64,000 nt of DNA from Meghimatium bilineatum (Eukaryota; Mollusca; Gastropoda; Stylommatophora; Philomycidae), in assembly GCA_034231615.1 (NCBI GenBank), contig CM067311.1:28550743-28614742 (forward strand), in the 5' to 3' direction. Below are positions 40,801 through 55,400 of the stretch, piece after piece; positions within the stretch are counted from its first letter, which is position 1, and every line of letters begins with the position of its first letter. The notes under the pieces were generated by a model. It did not search any database. It worked only from the letters and a program-made list of their open reading frames with translations, and was not told the origin of the DNA. The position numbers and the translations under genes are program-made.

Positions 40801-43800
40801 ACTAAGAATGCCATAGAAATTGGAAGAAGATGCTTGGGAGCTGCTTAGTGAGATCAATGCACAACAGAAGCTTATTAATATGGAAAATTAAGAAATTATT
40901 TAAGTACATGGAAATTAGAAGTTAAGACATTGCTGAAGTCGGATGTGTCAGGCTGAAAGATGCAATTAGTGCTGCTAAGCTGTAAACCATGACACAGTTC
41001 ATTCTGTTCTCTGGATTATATCCTGCTAATCTGCAGGAGTTTAAGAACAAACACATAAGACAAAGGTAAGAGCTCAACATGCAAATATGATGATAAAGGT
41101 TGGAGATGGAGATAAGGTTTGCCTTTGGAATAACAGCATAAAGATTTGCCTTGTAAATTTTTTATTTTTGTTTTTGGTTGTGTTCGCTCCATTGTAATCA
41201 GCACGGTTATCCGTGCGATTTCCGCCGGGAGCGCGATTACGTTGTGCCACCGTTATGCGCCATGTAGGCCTAGCACATCCGATTTCGGCATGCCTTGACA
41301 GTTTGGGTGTGCTACCCTAGCCTGTGACAGCCCCCCCCCCCCCCATCTGTCGCCAGACACGCTAGTGTGTAGTGACTCTTCGCCAAGACGATTGTTATTA
41401 ACGTCTATCTCGCACGAGGTGTTCCACTGTTTATGAACTTGCCTCGTGTAATTAGACGTAATGTGTTTGTGCCCATCGGATACTGAACAGTTTCTAATCC
41501 GCAAGCCTGGTTCCATAAGAGGAAGAACTCAAGAGAAGAGCTGGGTCCTGGTTCTTTCGCCTTCTTAGCCGAGGTGTCGTTCACCGACATCGTGAACCCC
41601 TCGCCCAAGTTCGAGTCTCACACCACACGTTTGGGAGCAAGGCGTTCTCGAGCTGAGCGACATTGTCCCAATAGCGCCTGAGCCCATCAGGTACTGAACC
41701 CTTTCTCTCTGCAAGTGAATTTCCGGTATAGGAAGGCTCGACTAGAGTTAGGCCAGGTCTTCTTGCTTTGCCGGACGCCCATGATAGGGTCTGGGTCTCT
41801 GCCTATAAGAAGCACAGGTAACTAGAAGCTCGTCTCGAGCTAACAGAGCTTGTAGTTCCCATTTCCTTTTCACTTTCTATTTGCAGTTGGCGCTGCCCTC
41901 TGGCGCTATTCTGCCCTTTCATTGTACTCGGTATGAAAACTATTCGTCTCTCGCCATGCATCTACCTTTTTGTGTATTTTTCATTGGCCCCTCCAATGTT
42001 TGGACTGGACTGACTAGCGTCACTGTATGTCGACAGTGCCGCTGCATGTGTTGGTGCTGATGGTGTCGGAGATATTGTCTATCTCTTAGCAGACAAATCT
42101 CTTTCCATCTGCTACCTCGACATTCTCGGACACGATCCCCAAATGATTTAGCCAGAATCAGCTCGAGCTGCTGTATTTATGTTTCCAGGGTTCACCGCCA
42201 GGAGGTACATTTTGGGACCTTGGTTATTTGCTAACCCTGGGTCCGCTGAGAGCATTGCGTTCCCTTTGTACCCCTGCCTTGCAAATAGGAACATGATGGT
42301 TTGTATTGGGAATAAGAACATGAAGGTGTGCATTGGAAGTAACAGCTTGAAAGCTTACCTTAGGAATTAGAACATGAAAGTGTGTTGTGGAAAAAAGAAG
42401 GTAAATCTTTGACTTGAAAATCGGAAAATGCAAAAAAATTATTGAGTTTTATTAAATATTATTAAAAATTAAAGATTAGAAGAAAATTAGAAGATTAGAA
42501 AATTATAAAAAATGAACACCTTTCCCGTGACGTACTTAGGTAACAACATATTGGCATGGTTGTTAAGTGCAGGTTATTTTTAGTGCATTCCTGGCAGTCC
42601 ATAGGGGTTCCAATTCCTGTCTCAATAAATCATAGTGTTAACAGCTCACATTAACAGCGCGACTGTCGGTAATCGAGAGCCACAGTTCCAGCTTGGTGTT
42701 GATGCATTAATCTCTTCGTATATCTATTATTTTTCACTTTACGTGCCATTACAATTTTTACATAAATCTTCCACAATATATGAAGTGACCATCTTCTTCT
42801 TTTTCTTAAGCGTTCATTTTCAGACTCCCACTGGATATCTCTTGTAGCAGGACCATGGTCCTATTAGATTTCCAGCTGGATGTAGTCCAGAGCAGGGCCG
42901 GTCTTAGGCCATTTCAACCTATGCGGCCGCAGTGGGCCCCGCACTTCATAGGCCCATAAATTCATATTAGAATTTATTTTATTATCCTCTTCCCTACCCA
43001 GACTGGGCAACGCGCAATCCGTTTCGCATTAGGCCCCTCTATTGTTAGGGCCGGCCCTGGTTCTTAGAATGGAAATGCGTGGTGTCGCCGTTTTATTTGC
43101 CCCCATGGCCCGAAATATTCGTCTTCGGCAGAGTGACCATGATTCACACTTTTGAAAATCTAAGAGGAAGAAATCCCTAGGTGCACTTATTCTATGAGAT
43201 CAATGGATCCATGCACCTTCTCTAATATTATCATCCTTCTCGCCAGTGTATTATAATACTCATTATCTTCAACGACGTCATTTTCAGGCACAAATGTAAA
43301 GATAATCTTTCTGGTCAGAGATTGCATCAGAAACTCCACCCATTGACATCGAAGAACTCCCAATTCAACTTTGTAAGAACATGTTCATTCGGTCACAATA
43401 AGAAATGAGTATATTGCTTAAGTTACACGTAGGAATGCAATGCATTATTTACACAAAGAAAGGAGACCATTGCCTAAGATATACGTATAAAGGAGTACAG
43501 TGCATACGATACAAAGAAATAAGTATAGTGCCTAAGATATGCAGAGTAAATATACGATGCCTAAGATATATGAAGAAAGGAGTACAATGCCTAAGATATA
43601 CAGATAAAGTAGTAGGCTATAGTATCTAAGATATACAGAGAAAGTAGTAGGCTATAGTGTCTAAGATATACAGAGAAAGTAGTAGGCTATAGTGTCTAAG
43701 ATATACAGAGAAAGTAGTAGGCTATAGTGTCTAAGATATACAGAGAAAGTAGTAGGCTATAGTGTCTAAGATATACAGAGAAAGTAGTAGGCTATAGTGT

Positions 43801-46800
43801 CTAAGATATACAGAGAAAGTAGTAGGCTATAGTGTCTAAGATATACAGAGAAAGTAGTAGGCTATAGTGTCTAAGATATACAGAGAAAGTAGTAGGCTAT
43901 AGTGTCTAAGATATACAGAGAAAGTAGTAGGCTATAGTGTCTAAGATATACAGAGAAAGTAGTAGGCTATAGTGTCTAAGATATACAGAGAAAGTAGTAG
44001 GCTATAGTGTCTAAGATATACAGAGAAAGTAGTAGGCTATAGTGTCTAAGATATACAGAGAAAGTAGTAGGCTATAGTGTCTAAGATATACAGAGAAAGT
44101 AGTAGGCTATAGTGTCTAAGATATACAGAGAAAGTAGTAGGCTATAGTGTCTAAGATATACAGAGAAAGTAGTAGGCTATAGTGTCTAAGATATACAGAG
44201 AAAGTAGTAGGCTATAGTGTCTAAGATATACAGAGAAAGTAGTAGGCTATAGTGTCTAAGATATACAGAGAAAGTAGTAGGCTATAGTGTCTAAGATATA
44301 CAGAGAAAGTAGTAGGCTATAGTGTCTAAGATATACAGAGAAAGTAGTAGGCTATAGTGTCTAAGATATACAGAGAAAGTAGTAGGCTATAGTGTCTAAG
44401 ATATACAGAGAAAGTAGTAGGCTATAGTGTCTAAGATATACAGTAAAGATGCACAGTATCTAATATACACAAAGAAAGTCTTGCCCGCCAGTGAGTCTGC
44501 TCTTTCGTTGCCTCTGACCCCTGCATATGTTTGATAAGAGCCGCAACATGTCCGTATTCAAATAGTCTTGTGTTTCTCTATTTTATATATGATAATTATA
44601 ATGCGACACCATGCCCATGCGGTTCTAGAGGTGCCACGCTAGAAACATCAGTACGTAAATTCCTCTAAACTCCTCTGTCAACAGCCATTCGGACTGTCAC
44701 TGTAAAAAAAAACTGTCAATACTGCATTTTACAAGTTCAGGTGTTGCAGGGAGTAGATTGAATAGCTGTGTGATAAAGGTCGCATGCTCTTGCTGTCGCC
44801 ACGTCACGTACAGGGTGAGTTTTTTTTTAATTTACCCTCCGACAGAAAAAAAACCCAGTCCTTACCGGGGGATCGAACTCTAGACCTCACTCGTGTGAGA
44901 CTAGCCATTCGGACGAATGTAGAAAAGGCATATCCTGGCAATTCCTTGATGTCAAAGATTTTCTATATCTTGTTCTTCCCTTTCACCCTCAACTGGTTCT
45001 TGAAAAATAATTTTAGATAGTGAGTCCTGTCTTGTTTACATAGAAACACACACATTACAGACCACACAATAACAATAATACTGACATTATGAGCATCTCC
45101 AGTGAAGACCATATAAGCAACTAAACTGCTGTTGTTGACTTTAATCCTGGCCATGGCTTGTCTAAACGTCTCCAGCCTCGCTGTTGTGTTTACACGAGTT
45201 GTGGGGATCACCTGGTAATAACAAATCTTATCTTTCGTCAATTATACGGACATGACCACTAGCGGTATAAGACCGTCTGGCTAATTAGAAAACATCCTTT
45301 CTTCTAAACGGACTCATAAGACTTTTTTCGTGAGTTAAATTAGCTGTCGGCACAAACTATACACAAGTGACCAATTAAAAACACCGTAAAATTCAAATGT
45401 CATTTTAGAAGGATATTTTCCAATTATCCAACAGGTCTTATGTAGTCGATGATATGGAAACAGCCCTGCTGCCTTATCAGGATCATCATTCTAATATGAC
45501 TCATTGGATTGTTTCTGTGAATTTCATTGGTTATTCATATACTATTGCCAATGAACTACAGCCAATGATAGTCACGGAAAAAATAAAATGCTTCAACTTA
45601 GAAGGATGTTTTACAATTTAGCCTACATGTCATATATAAATAATCATATAAGAAAGTAAGCCGTATAGTCAATCCGTTCATGTCCATTATAACTGAAAAA
45701 ATGTTTCCATAATAGTTCCAAGCGTTTACAGTGATACTCTATCATCATCAACAAGTGCCATCTAAGCAATTAATGTAGGCTACAACGGACTCCCAACCAA
45801 GTCCCGTAGATATAGGGGTTGGGGATGGCTGGGGTGTACATTCCACTCCAAATTATAACATGACTTTTAGTTATAGGAATGTAGCCATAAAGTGGGTAAA
45901 AACCTTCCATAGCGATTATTCACAAATAAGATCATCACATTTCTCATTAAAAAGAGGAATTTGGTGACGGTGACGAATAAAGACGAAAGTCCGTAGGGCC
46001 TTTTATTTATATATATATATATATATATATTTGTTTAGGTAAAAAACATTTGGTTCTGGTCCATGTCTAGGGCTTACCTATTATACATTATAGTTTTCCT
46101 ATTTTATATTGTGCATAGTTTCATTTCTGTTTCGTGACTTCACTTAACTACACAGTAGTGAATTTAATCGGAGACCCACAAAAAATTTGCTAGATCTGCT
46201 CCTGGATGCATTGGTCTGAGCACTACACACTGAGAGCCATCACCCTACTTGGATGACGCTTGGGGGTAGGTTGGCCTTCAGTTCGTAGCGTGCAAATGTG
46301 TAACAAGCCTTTTGAAATTTTATCGGTCGAGATACATTTTGTAACTAGACACTAAGACGTCACAAAAATTACGACCGTCGCAGATTTCTTAAAAAATGTT
46401 AACAGGAACTAAGAGTTAGCCCTAGATTTGGGCCAGAACCAACCACTTCTTACTAGAAACGTATCTACGACCCTGCCTCCAGATGGTACACTCTGCTAGA
46501 CTGCTACCTGCCCATGTAGTGATGTTTCCCACTTATACCTCTGCCTACCTCTTGCTCGCCTCCCCTCGACTCTACCCTGAAGTAAAGTCTTCAACAAGTT
46601 GTCGTGTATTTTAATATGCCCAAAACACTTTATTTGTTTCATCTTTATTTTCTTTAATATTTTTTATACGAATTGTTGTTATAACCTCTTTGCTCATTTT
46701 CTTCTCTTTCCATGAAGTTCTTTCCATTAAGTTCTTTCCATTAAGTTCTTTCCATTAAGTTCTTTCCATGAAGACCCTATTCATTGTCTATTGTTCATAT

Positions 46801-49800
46801 TTGTTAACATGCATAAATTTGGATAAGAGGATACGAGTCCACTGATTGCCATTCTTTAGTATTTGGGTGGTGAGCATTGACCCAAGTTGTCCAAATATAC
46901 AATACCATAACCTTGGCGTCTCCGCTCCCGGATCTGTCTCAGATATTCACTTCAGGCAGCAATCAAGTGTGGCTTTTCTAAAATAATATTCCTGCCGCTT
47001 TTAAGTTTTTCTGAAAGTGAAGCTGGCGGTTCTTAAAATTTTCCATAGAGAACTTTTAGATATTTTAATATTGCAATCGATCTGCAATTTTACTTTTAAT
47101 TTCCGAAAAGAAACAAAGTTCATTTTTTAGCAAACATTTTTAATATCTCCTGCCTTATGACATCTATGTCAAGGCATCAACTAACATTTTTCTTCCTTGT
47201 TTAACATGAGTGCTTTTTGAATCATGTTTCATCTAACGGGAAAAAGATGATCTATTCAGACCAATAGCCAATTGAGTTTATTTTTTTGTGTCACGTGAAG
47301 TGTTATTTCCAGACCGTGGTCTTCCTTATGAATCTCCTCAAATTTCAGCATTCTCTGGCAAGTTGCCCCGCTTCCTCTAGCGACATGTGCATGCATTCCT
47401 GAATATCTCTTGTCAATATCATCTGACGTCTTGGTCAGCCTCTGCTTCTAGTGCCTTCTACCGCCCCCTTTAACAACATTCTTTCCATACCATCATGTCT
47501 CTTCACATGGCCGAAAAACTAACTTCCTTCTTAATATGGTGTTTAAGAGCCAGCCTTCTTGATCGTTGATTTTTCTTCTTGGTTAGTCTTTCTTTCTGCC
47601 CAGAGTACGCTCAGGACGCTTCTATAGCACTTCATTTCGAAAGCTTCTATTCTCTAGGCTGTAGTTTTATTTATTGCCCATGTTTCCCAGTCGTAGGTCA
47701 CCACTGAGAACACATGTACGTAACAAACATACATTAGCTTTCATGTTTGCCCCGTGTCACAATTTTTTATATTTTTATCAATATTAATTCTAGGTCTTGT
47801 TTTCATTGTCATTATTATCGTCTTTTTTTCGTCTTCTTCTTGGGAAGACGCCGCACCTATGTTCGCCCTGAGTGAAATATCGTCTGCTGTGCGTCTTCGT
47901 TCTTTCCCATATTCCTGCAAGATTAACAGGATGTATACCGGAGAGAAAAAAAAATGCGTTGTGTCGACATGGTTAACAGCTTCACTGTCGATATCTACGC
48001 ATCCGATACTTGACTTTAGCAGGGATCCAATGTCACTTTGATCGTCTATGGAGTGTGACAGTGAACCCTACACCCAAAACCTCCTTTCAACCGTCTCTTA
48101 CAACATCCATGACAGGGTACAGTGATTCTATTCTTTGCTCCCTCTCCGGGTATGGGCAACACCAGAGGAAACCGTTTCATTATCAATTGCCATAATGATA
48201 TCCATAGTAGTACAAGTAAACGATAGTCAAAAGATGATATGACCTTCCTATCATCGTTGAATATTAAAAGCAAAAAATATGCATACATTTTAGAAGCAAA
48301 CAAGACGTGATAGCTCCAAAAAGTAAATAATGAATATTCACATTTAAAAGCCTTGGTGTAGCACTAGTGTGAAACGACAATCCACAAGATGTGATCTGCC
48401 AAATATCAGGAGTTGTGACCTGCCATAATCGAGTGAAACTATTTTTAAAAGACATTTATATCAGGAGTTGTGACCTGCCATAATCGAGTGAAACTGTTTC
48501 AAAAGACATTTATATCAGGAGTTGTGACCTGCCATAATCGAGTGAAACTGTTTCAAAAGACATTTATATCAGGAGTTGCGACCTGCCATAATCGAGTGAA
48601 ACTGTTTCAAAAGACATTTATATCAGGAGTTGTGACCTGCCATAATCGAGTGAAACTGTTTCAAAAGACATTTATATCAGGAGTTGCGACCTGCCATAAT
48701 CGAGTGAAACTGGTTCAAAAGACATTTATATCAGGAGTTGCGACCTGCCATAATCGAGTGAAACTAGTTTTAAAAGACATTTATATCAGGAGTTGCGACC
48801 TGCCATAATCGAGTGAAACTGTTTCAAAAGACATTTATATCAGGAGTTGCGACCTGCCATAATCGAGTGAAACTGTTTCAAAAGACATTTATATCAGGAG
48901 TTGCGACCTGCCATAATCGAGTGAAACTGTTTCAAAAGACATTTATATCAGGAGTTGTGACCTGCCATAATCGAGTGAAACTGTTTCAAAAGACATTTAT
49001 ATCAGGAGTTGCGACCTGCCATAATCGAGTGAAACTGTTTCAAAAGACATTTATATCAGGAGTTGCGACCTGCCATAATCGAGTGAAACTAGTTTTAAAA
49101 GACATTTATATCAGGAGTTGCGACCTGCCATAATCGAGTGAAACTGTTTCAAAAGACATTTATATCAGGAGTTGCGACCTGCCATAATCGAGTGAAACTG
49201 TTTCAAAAGACATTTATATCAGGAGTTGCGACCTGCCATAATCGAGTGAAACTGTTTCAAAAGACATTTATATCAGGAGTTGTGACCTGCCATAATCGAG
49301 TGAAACTGTTTCAAAAGACATTTATATCATGAGTTGCGACCTGCCATAATCGAGTGAAACTAGTTTTAAAAGACATTTATATCAGGAGTTGCGACCTGCC
49401 GTTATCGAGTGAAACTGTTTCAAAAGACATTTATATCAGGAGTTGTGACCTGCCGTTATCGAGTGAAATATTAGTTTTAAATGACATTTAAGCTTATTCC
49501 AAAAGATATTAATACTTTCTACCATAAACATTACTACCAGCATCTACCACTTCTTCAAATCGATGTGAAACAGAAGCTATCCACCAATTCTTTATCAACA
49601 TTACACTAAATGAAACATGTCGGACAGGGTTGCGGAATACTGCCGGCTGGTCAAATTACATCCGACAAGACATTTTATAAGACCCTCCTCCGCCCCAACC
49701 CCCATAATTATAATTTTTATTTAAAATTATTATACGCACCCCATCCCTTCCTTCCCCTTCCGTTCTCATAAATTATCAAATCAAAAGACAAGTTTTAAAT

Positions 49801-52411
49801 TACAACAACCCTCGCTATACGGCGACAAAAAGGAAATGATTACATCAAATCTTTGATCGTACAAGTTTAAAATACTGGTTCGGTACAAGCTTAGAATTAG
49901 CATACAGTATCTGTAGGCACATTTCTGATGAGAATCAAAGTTGACAAGAGCATGTCTTTTGCTCGGAATAAGCCTTTATATCAAGAGACTAAAAAGTATC
50001 TCTAGATTTCCCAACTAGCAATTATTCGCCCAATCTTGGTCGAAAGGCTATGAAATTGATCCGCCGACCTAAACAGCTTGCCCACTACTGACGCAGAGTG
50101 ATTCGCTTATGTATAAATTGTACTTACATCGTCTGGACCACATTTCAATCTGTCTGCGATAGTAGCCGCATCACTCCAATTGTTATATACTGCAAAAGTA
50201 ACAATAAACTACTGTTATTATATATTAATAGTATGCAATATATAGTTTTATAGCATTCTTAACATCACATCGATATTATGGCCAGGACTGTCAACAAATT
50301 CTTCTACAGATAGCAAGGAGTGTCAACAAATTCTTCTATAGATAGCAAGGAGTGTAATGTTTAACAAAATCTCTTTTAATGCATGTTTTGCAATTGCTTG
50401 TATTAATGGGAAGGCGTGCAATTTCTTGTATTAAAGGGAAGGTGTGCAATTTCTTGTATTAATGTGAAGACGTGCAATTTCTTGTATTAATGGGAAGGCG
50501 TGCAATTTCTTGTATTAATGGGAAGGCGTGCAATTTCTTGTATTAATGGGAAGGCGTGCAATTTCTTGTATTCTTGCACAGACTCATCGATGTTACTGAT
50601 TACAGGAAGACAACTATTTGAACAATAAGTAATAAGATGATGCGATTGGTTCTATAACAAGATGATACTATTCTGTGAGATGATACGGTTCTAAAATAAA
50701 GAGGTTACAATTCTATAACACGGTGTTATTGTTCTATAAGAAGATGGTACGGTTCCTTAATACGATTATACTGTTCTATAACAAGATTATACTGTTCTAT
50801 AACAAGATGAAAATGTTCTATAACAAGAGGGTACGGCCATGTCCGTAGATAGGGGGAGGGGGTAGTGTTTTAAGGTGTTCAACCTCCCTTTTTCACCCCT
50901 AGCAAATCGAAATATGATTTTTAGCGCTAGGAACTTGGCCAAAATGAGCCACCGGCAAAAGAACCCATGCCTATAGAGTGTGATGGCCATCAAGAAGCAG
51001 AAAATTAATCAGTTACAAATCAATGCTCGGAGATTGCTGACGTAATTTGAGGACATCCCCTAAACCAGGGGTGGGCAAACTACGGCCCGCGGGCCGCATA
51101 CGGCCCGCCATTAGATATTGTGCGGACCTCAAACATTTTAAATAAACGAACGATCTTCACAAATAATGTTTTTTCCATTAATATTGCACAGAAATCATTT
51201 GGAATTTTAATTCGACTTTCTTATATATTAAAAATACTATATGTGTTTTCCAATTTGACATTTAAATATATATATATATCAGTGGCGTATCCTGGGGTCT
51301 GAAAGAGAGCATGCAACTTTTAAAAAATGATAATTTTCTACTCGCCCAGTTATTTGAAGTTCAGTTCTATTCTGCGGCTCTTTCTGCTAAAGTCCTCTGT
51401 TACTTTGTTATAAAAGTCATCATTGCCTTTCATCTCTACAAGAAGGTCTTTTTCAATTGACATCATTGATAGAGCAGAAAGACGACATTGCCCCTGCGAG
51501 TTCCTTATGACATTTTTAATGCGTTTTAATGCAGAAAACGAACGTTCCACTGAAGACGACGATGCAGGAATTGTCAATATTAAAATAACTTACATAATGA
51601 TTCCGAACCACAAAGCCAAACGACTTTCTTATATAAATCATTGTTAAATGAACGGACACATTTTGTTCCTTCTCGTTTCAAACTGCTTAACGCAGGAATC
51701 GGTCTGCCCATTTTTACCAAGTCCAATTTTTCATTAAATGTTCGCGATTGAAACGGTCTTTCAAATAAATCTACAACAACATCATTAATAGAATCAGCCA
51801 TAATAACAAATTGAAATTGAAACCACATCGCTGTGTAAATGTGCGTGTGTGTTGAGTAAGATCACGTGACGTGTACCAAAAGTGACCGGAAATGGCTTAC
51901 TAAACAAGTGTGTGTGTATGCAATCAAGATTATAATTGCTTGCATTGTTATCATTAGTTTAACATTCAAATAAAAGTACTAGAACATAGAAATTGCACTG
52001 TTTCACACCAGTAAATAAATGTTCATCAATCAATTTATTATTTGCCAGTGCTAAATTGTTATAATAGTGATTGAATCATAAAATGTATTAATGTTTTTTT
52101 CATCGCAAGCTTACTCTGGAGACAAGGTTATAAAAAAACACACAGTATATCACTGCGCTTATATGTAAAGGGACTATTTTAACGAAAGCAAATTCAAAAT
52201 TGCTTTACTGTGGCCACTAAAACTTTCATATGTGTTGCCAGCACTAATTTTCGGAAAAATTCAGATTTGTGAGAAAAATATTATAAAATATATTTTTGAG
52301 CAATGCTGCAAGGGCTAAGTTTGGATGGGGGATAGATCACTGACTGGTTTATCATTTTCGCAACTCTTGAAGGCATGCAATGCTTGCCTTGCTTATGCTT
52401 AGTATACGCCA

Positions 52412-52489
<78 letters not shown>

Positions 52490-55400
52490 CAATGAAATTT
52501 TACTACGTTTAATATGAGTGTTTAATATTGAGTAATTTACTTTACTAGAATTGACGTAATTTGATTGGCTGAATGTTTCTCAATGATTATAAGTACTCGG
52601 ACGATATAATTTTATATTATATGTGGCCCTCCAATAGCTTTACAATTTTTAATGTGGCCCTCTGCACAAAAAGTTTGCCCACCCCTGCCCTAAACAATAA
52701 AATCTAGCTCTAGGTAAGTTCTTTGAAATTGTGGCGGGGGGCGATTAAAGAAATGTTATTTAGTATTCGGGGACAAGCATAAGAGCGAGCATGGGTATCT
52801 TAAAATGGTCACTATAATGACAGAATTGTCTACAAAAAAGAAGGAAATTAGCTTTGTTTTTTAAGATAAATCACATACCACCCAGTTACTGACGGCATAT
52901 ATATGTCCTTGGTGGCAGTATATAAAATTTGTAAAAATAAAAGTCATGATTATAGGGCATATGGTCCGTTTATAAATTCGTAATCACACGTTCAATTGAA
53001 TATCTCTAAAGCTATTTGTTTTATTGCAGAGATCTTCGGCAAGCAATATTATATTTTATCTAACGCAAGAATACTTTTATCATTTACTCTGGATTGTGCA
53101 TTGGGTCGAAATTCTTTGAAGTTTTTGGCCCATTGCAAATGTAGGGTTAAATTATAGATATTACAGTAAACATGTTACTGTTACGTAACATTGCATTCAA
53201 AGGCGTATCGTCTAAAATACTTGAACTGTCAAATTGCTGTATGAATTGTCACTCGTATGTGCAATAGCAAACTTCATTGTAATACGCAGCATGTACTCTG
53301 CCCTTCGGTCACCATTAGACACCAGGGTTTTTAAACTGTTTAAATACTGTATTATTTTAGCCGATATTGGATTATATGTATTTTGTTGCCACTGTATATG
53401 TAGGCCTACCTAATGGTGTGCTCAATATACACTTGTTTATGTAGGGTTATTGTGTGGTCTGTTCATGAAATAATTTCTTCAAAATTCCGAATCTGATGAT
53501 TCTAAGAAATTGATTATTATTAATGGTTGCAGAAATTGTAAGCCATTTCGGTGTCAGTAGTCTTCTTCCTCTTGGATTACATGATCCAAACATTTCCCCC
53601 CAAAATTCAACGTCTTTCTTTTGGAGATGTACTGGCGTGTCAGATCTTCAACATCACACATTTTAAACGTTGTATTCTTGTCGACAACTTGCCCTTTGAC
53701 TTTAGCTCAAACTAACTCGATCAGGCTCGATCGGGTTAAGTTGAGCATGGTATGCAGGTATTCGCAGAGAAGTGTGGCCATATTGTTGAATGATTTTATC
53801 ACTATAATACAACTTTGTCTTATTTGTCATCTTCACAAGCTGTAACAATTCGGGCTTCAAAAACGTATCGTCAAGGTGAACATTTTCCTCAGTGAGCCAT
53901 GTCTTAATTTAGTCTTTTGTATTTGATGCATTTGGTATTTTGTCTTCATACTGTGATACTGCATTGTGATAGGAAACATTGTCCATTACTAAACATTATG
54001 GTCCTTCTACAATTGGAAGAAGACTGTTCTTCATCCAATGCCTGCAAATAATTCCATTCATTTCAGTATGATAGTCCCTGATATCTTTACATTTTGATTG
54101 GAAAATAAGTTCAGCTTCATGGACTACGCCGCTGTTGCTATTACCGGTATGCGTAGAATCCACTGGCCTTTACTGCTTGGAAGGTTTCTTTTATATTTAC
54201 CGTCCACTGATTGCTATTCTTTAGTATTTGTGTGGTGAGCATTGACCCACGTCGTCTAAATATACAATACCATAACCTTGGCGTCTCCGCTCCCGGATCT
54301 GTCTCAGATATTTACTTCAGGCAGCAATCAAGTTTGGCTTTTCTCAAATAATGTTCCTGCCGCCTAAAGTTTTTCTGAAAGTGAAGCTGGCGGTTCTTAC
54401 AATTTTCCACAGAGAACTTTTAGAAATTTCAATATCGCAATTGATCTGCAATTTTACTTTTAATTTCCGAAAAGAAACAAGTTCACTTTTAGGAAACATT
54501 TTCAATAACTTTCATTTTTCTTCATTGTTTGACATGAGTGCTTTAAGAATACAGTTTCATCCGACGGGAAAAAAATGATATATCCAGATCAATAGCCAAT
54601 TGAGTGTTTTTTTTATCACGTGACGTATTCTTTACAGAAATTGGTTTTCCTTATGAATCTCCTGAAATTCTAGCATTCTTTTGCAAGTTTCCTCGCTTCC
54701 TCTAGCGACATGTGCATGCATCCCTGAATATCTTTTGTCAATATCATCTAACATCTTGGTCAGCCTCTGCTTCAAGTGCCTTCTATCGCCCCCTTCAAAC
54801 GACACTCATTCTATGACATCATGTCTCTTCACATGGACGAAAAACCAATTTCCTTCTTAACATGGTGTTTAAAAGCCAGCCTTCTTGATCGTTGATTTTT
54901 TTCTTCTTGGTTGATTTTTCTTGATGTCTGTAGTACTCTCAGGACTCTTCTATATCACTGAGAACACACATGTACGTAACAAACATACCTTAGTTTCCAT
55001 GTTTGCCCCGTACCACAGTTTTTATATTGTTGTCAATATTAATTCTAGGTCTTGTTTTCATTGTGTATGTTGTCATTATTTTCGTCTTTTTCATTTTTAG
55101 AAACAGGTTTTGTTGTTCGCTGTAACCTTTTGATGATTTTATTATGTTCATTAAGTCTTTCTCATTTAATGTTAATAGCACTGTGTCGTCTCGTATCTAA
55201 TTTCTGGAATCTGTAGACCTCAGTTATTTATGGGGCTGAATTGTTATTACATTGTTCCGTGTTTCACATTTCTCATTATGTTCTCTACATATATGTGAAA
55301 CAGGTATGGCGACAAAGTACACCTTTGTCTTACTCCTTTTTGTACTTTAAAACCACTACGATGTTACCGCTTCCACTATTACGGCGGCTTAGTGATTTTG

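Larger units (their letters stand above)
51066..52687. mobile_element. Outer hAT MITE (about 480 bp of its own) with perfect 8-bp TSD
   Basis: Ends caggggtgggcaaact and its exact reverse complement agtttgcccacccctg (16 bp). Flanks ccctaaac at 51058-51065 and 52688-52695. Sub-terminal tacggcccgcgggcc and tgtggccctc words are usual in hAT MITEs. The middle is split by another hAT inserted in a TA-rich stretch. Confidence 0.96.

Noticed and set aside
48470-49332. 18-residue repeat protein (three long frames)
   Set aside because: Same reason: the 54-base unit is a multiple of three, and the frame breaks wherever the 55-base variant occurs.
207-50576. Tandem arrays considered as CRISPR arrays
   Set aside because: Units are directly abutting without unique spacers, and the genome is eukaryotic.
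6829-52487. Alternating TA tracts as promoters or origins
   Set aside because: They are simple microsatellites in introns and intergenic repeats with no other regulatory sign.
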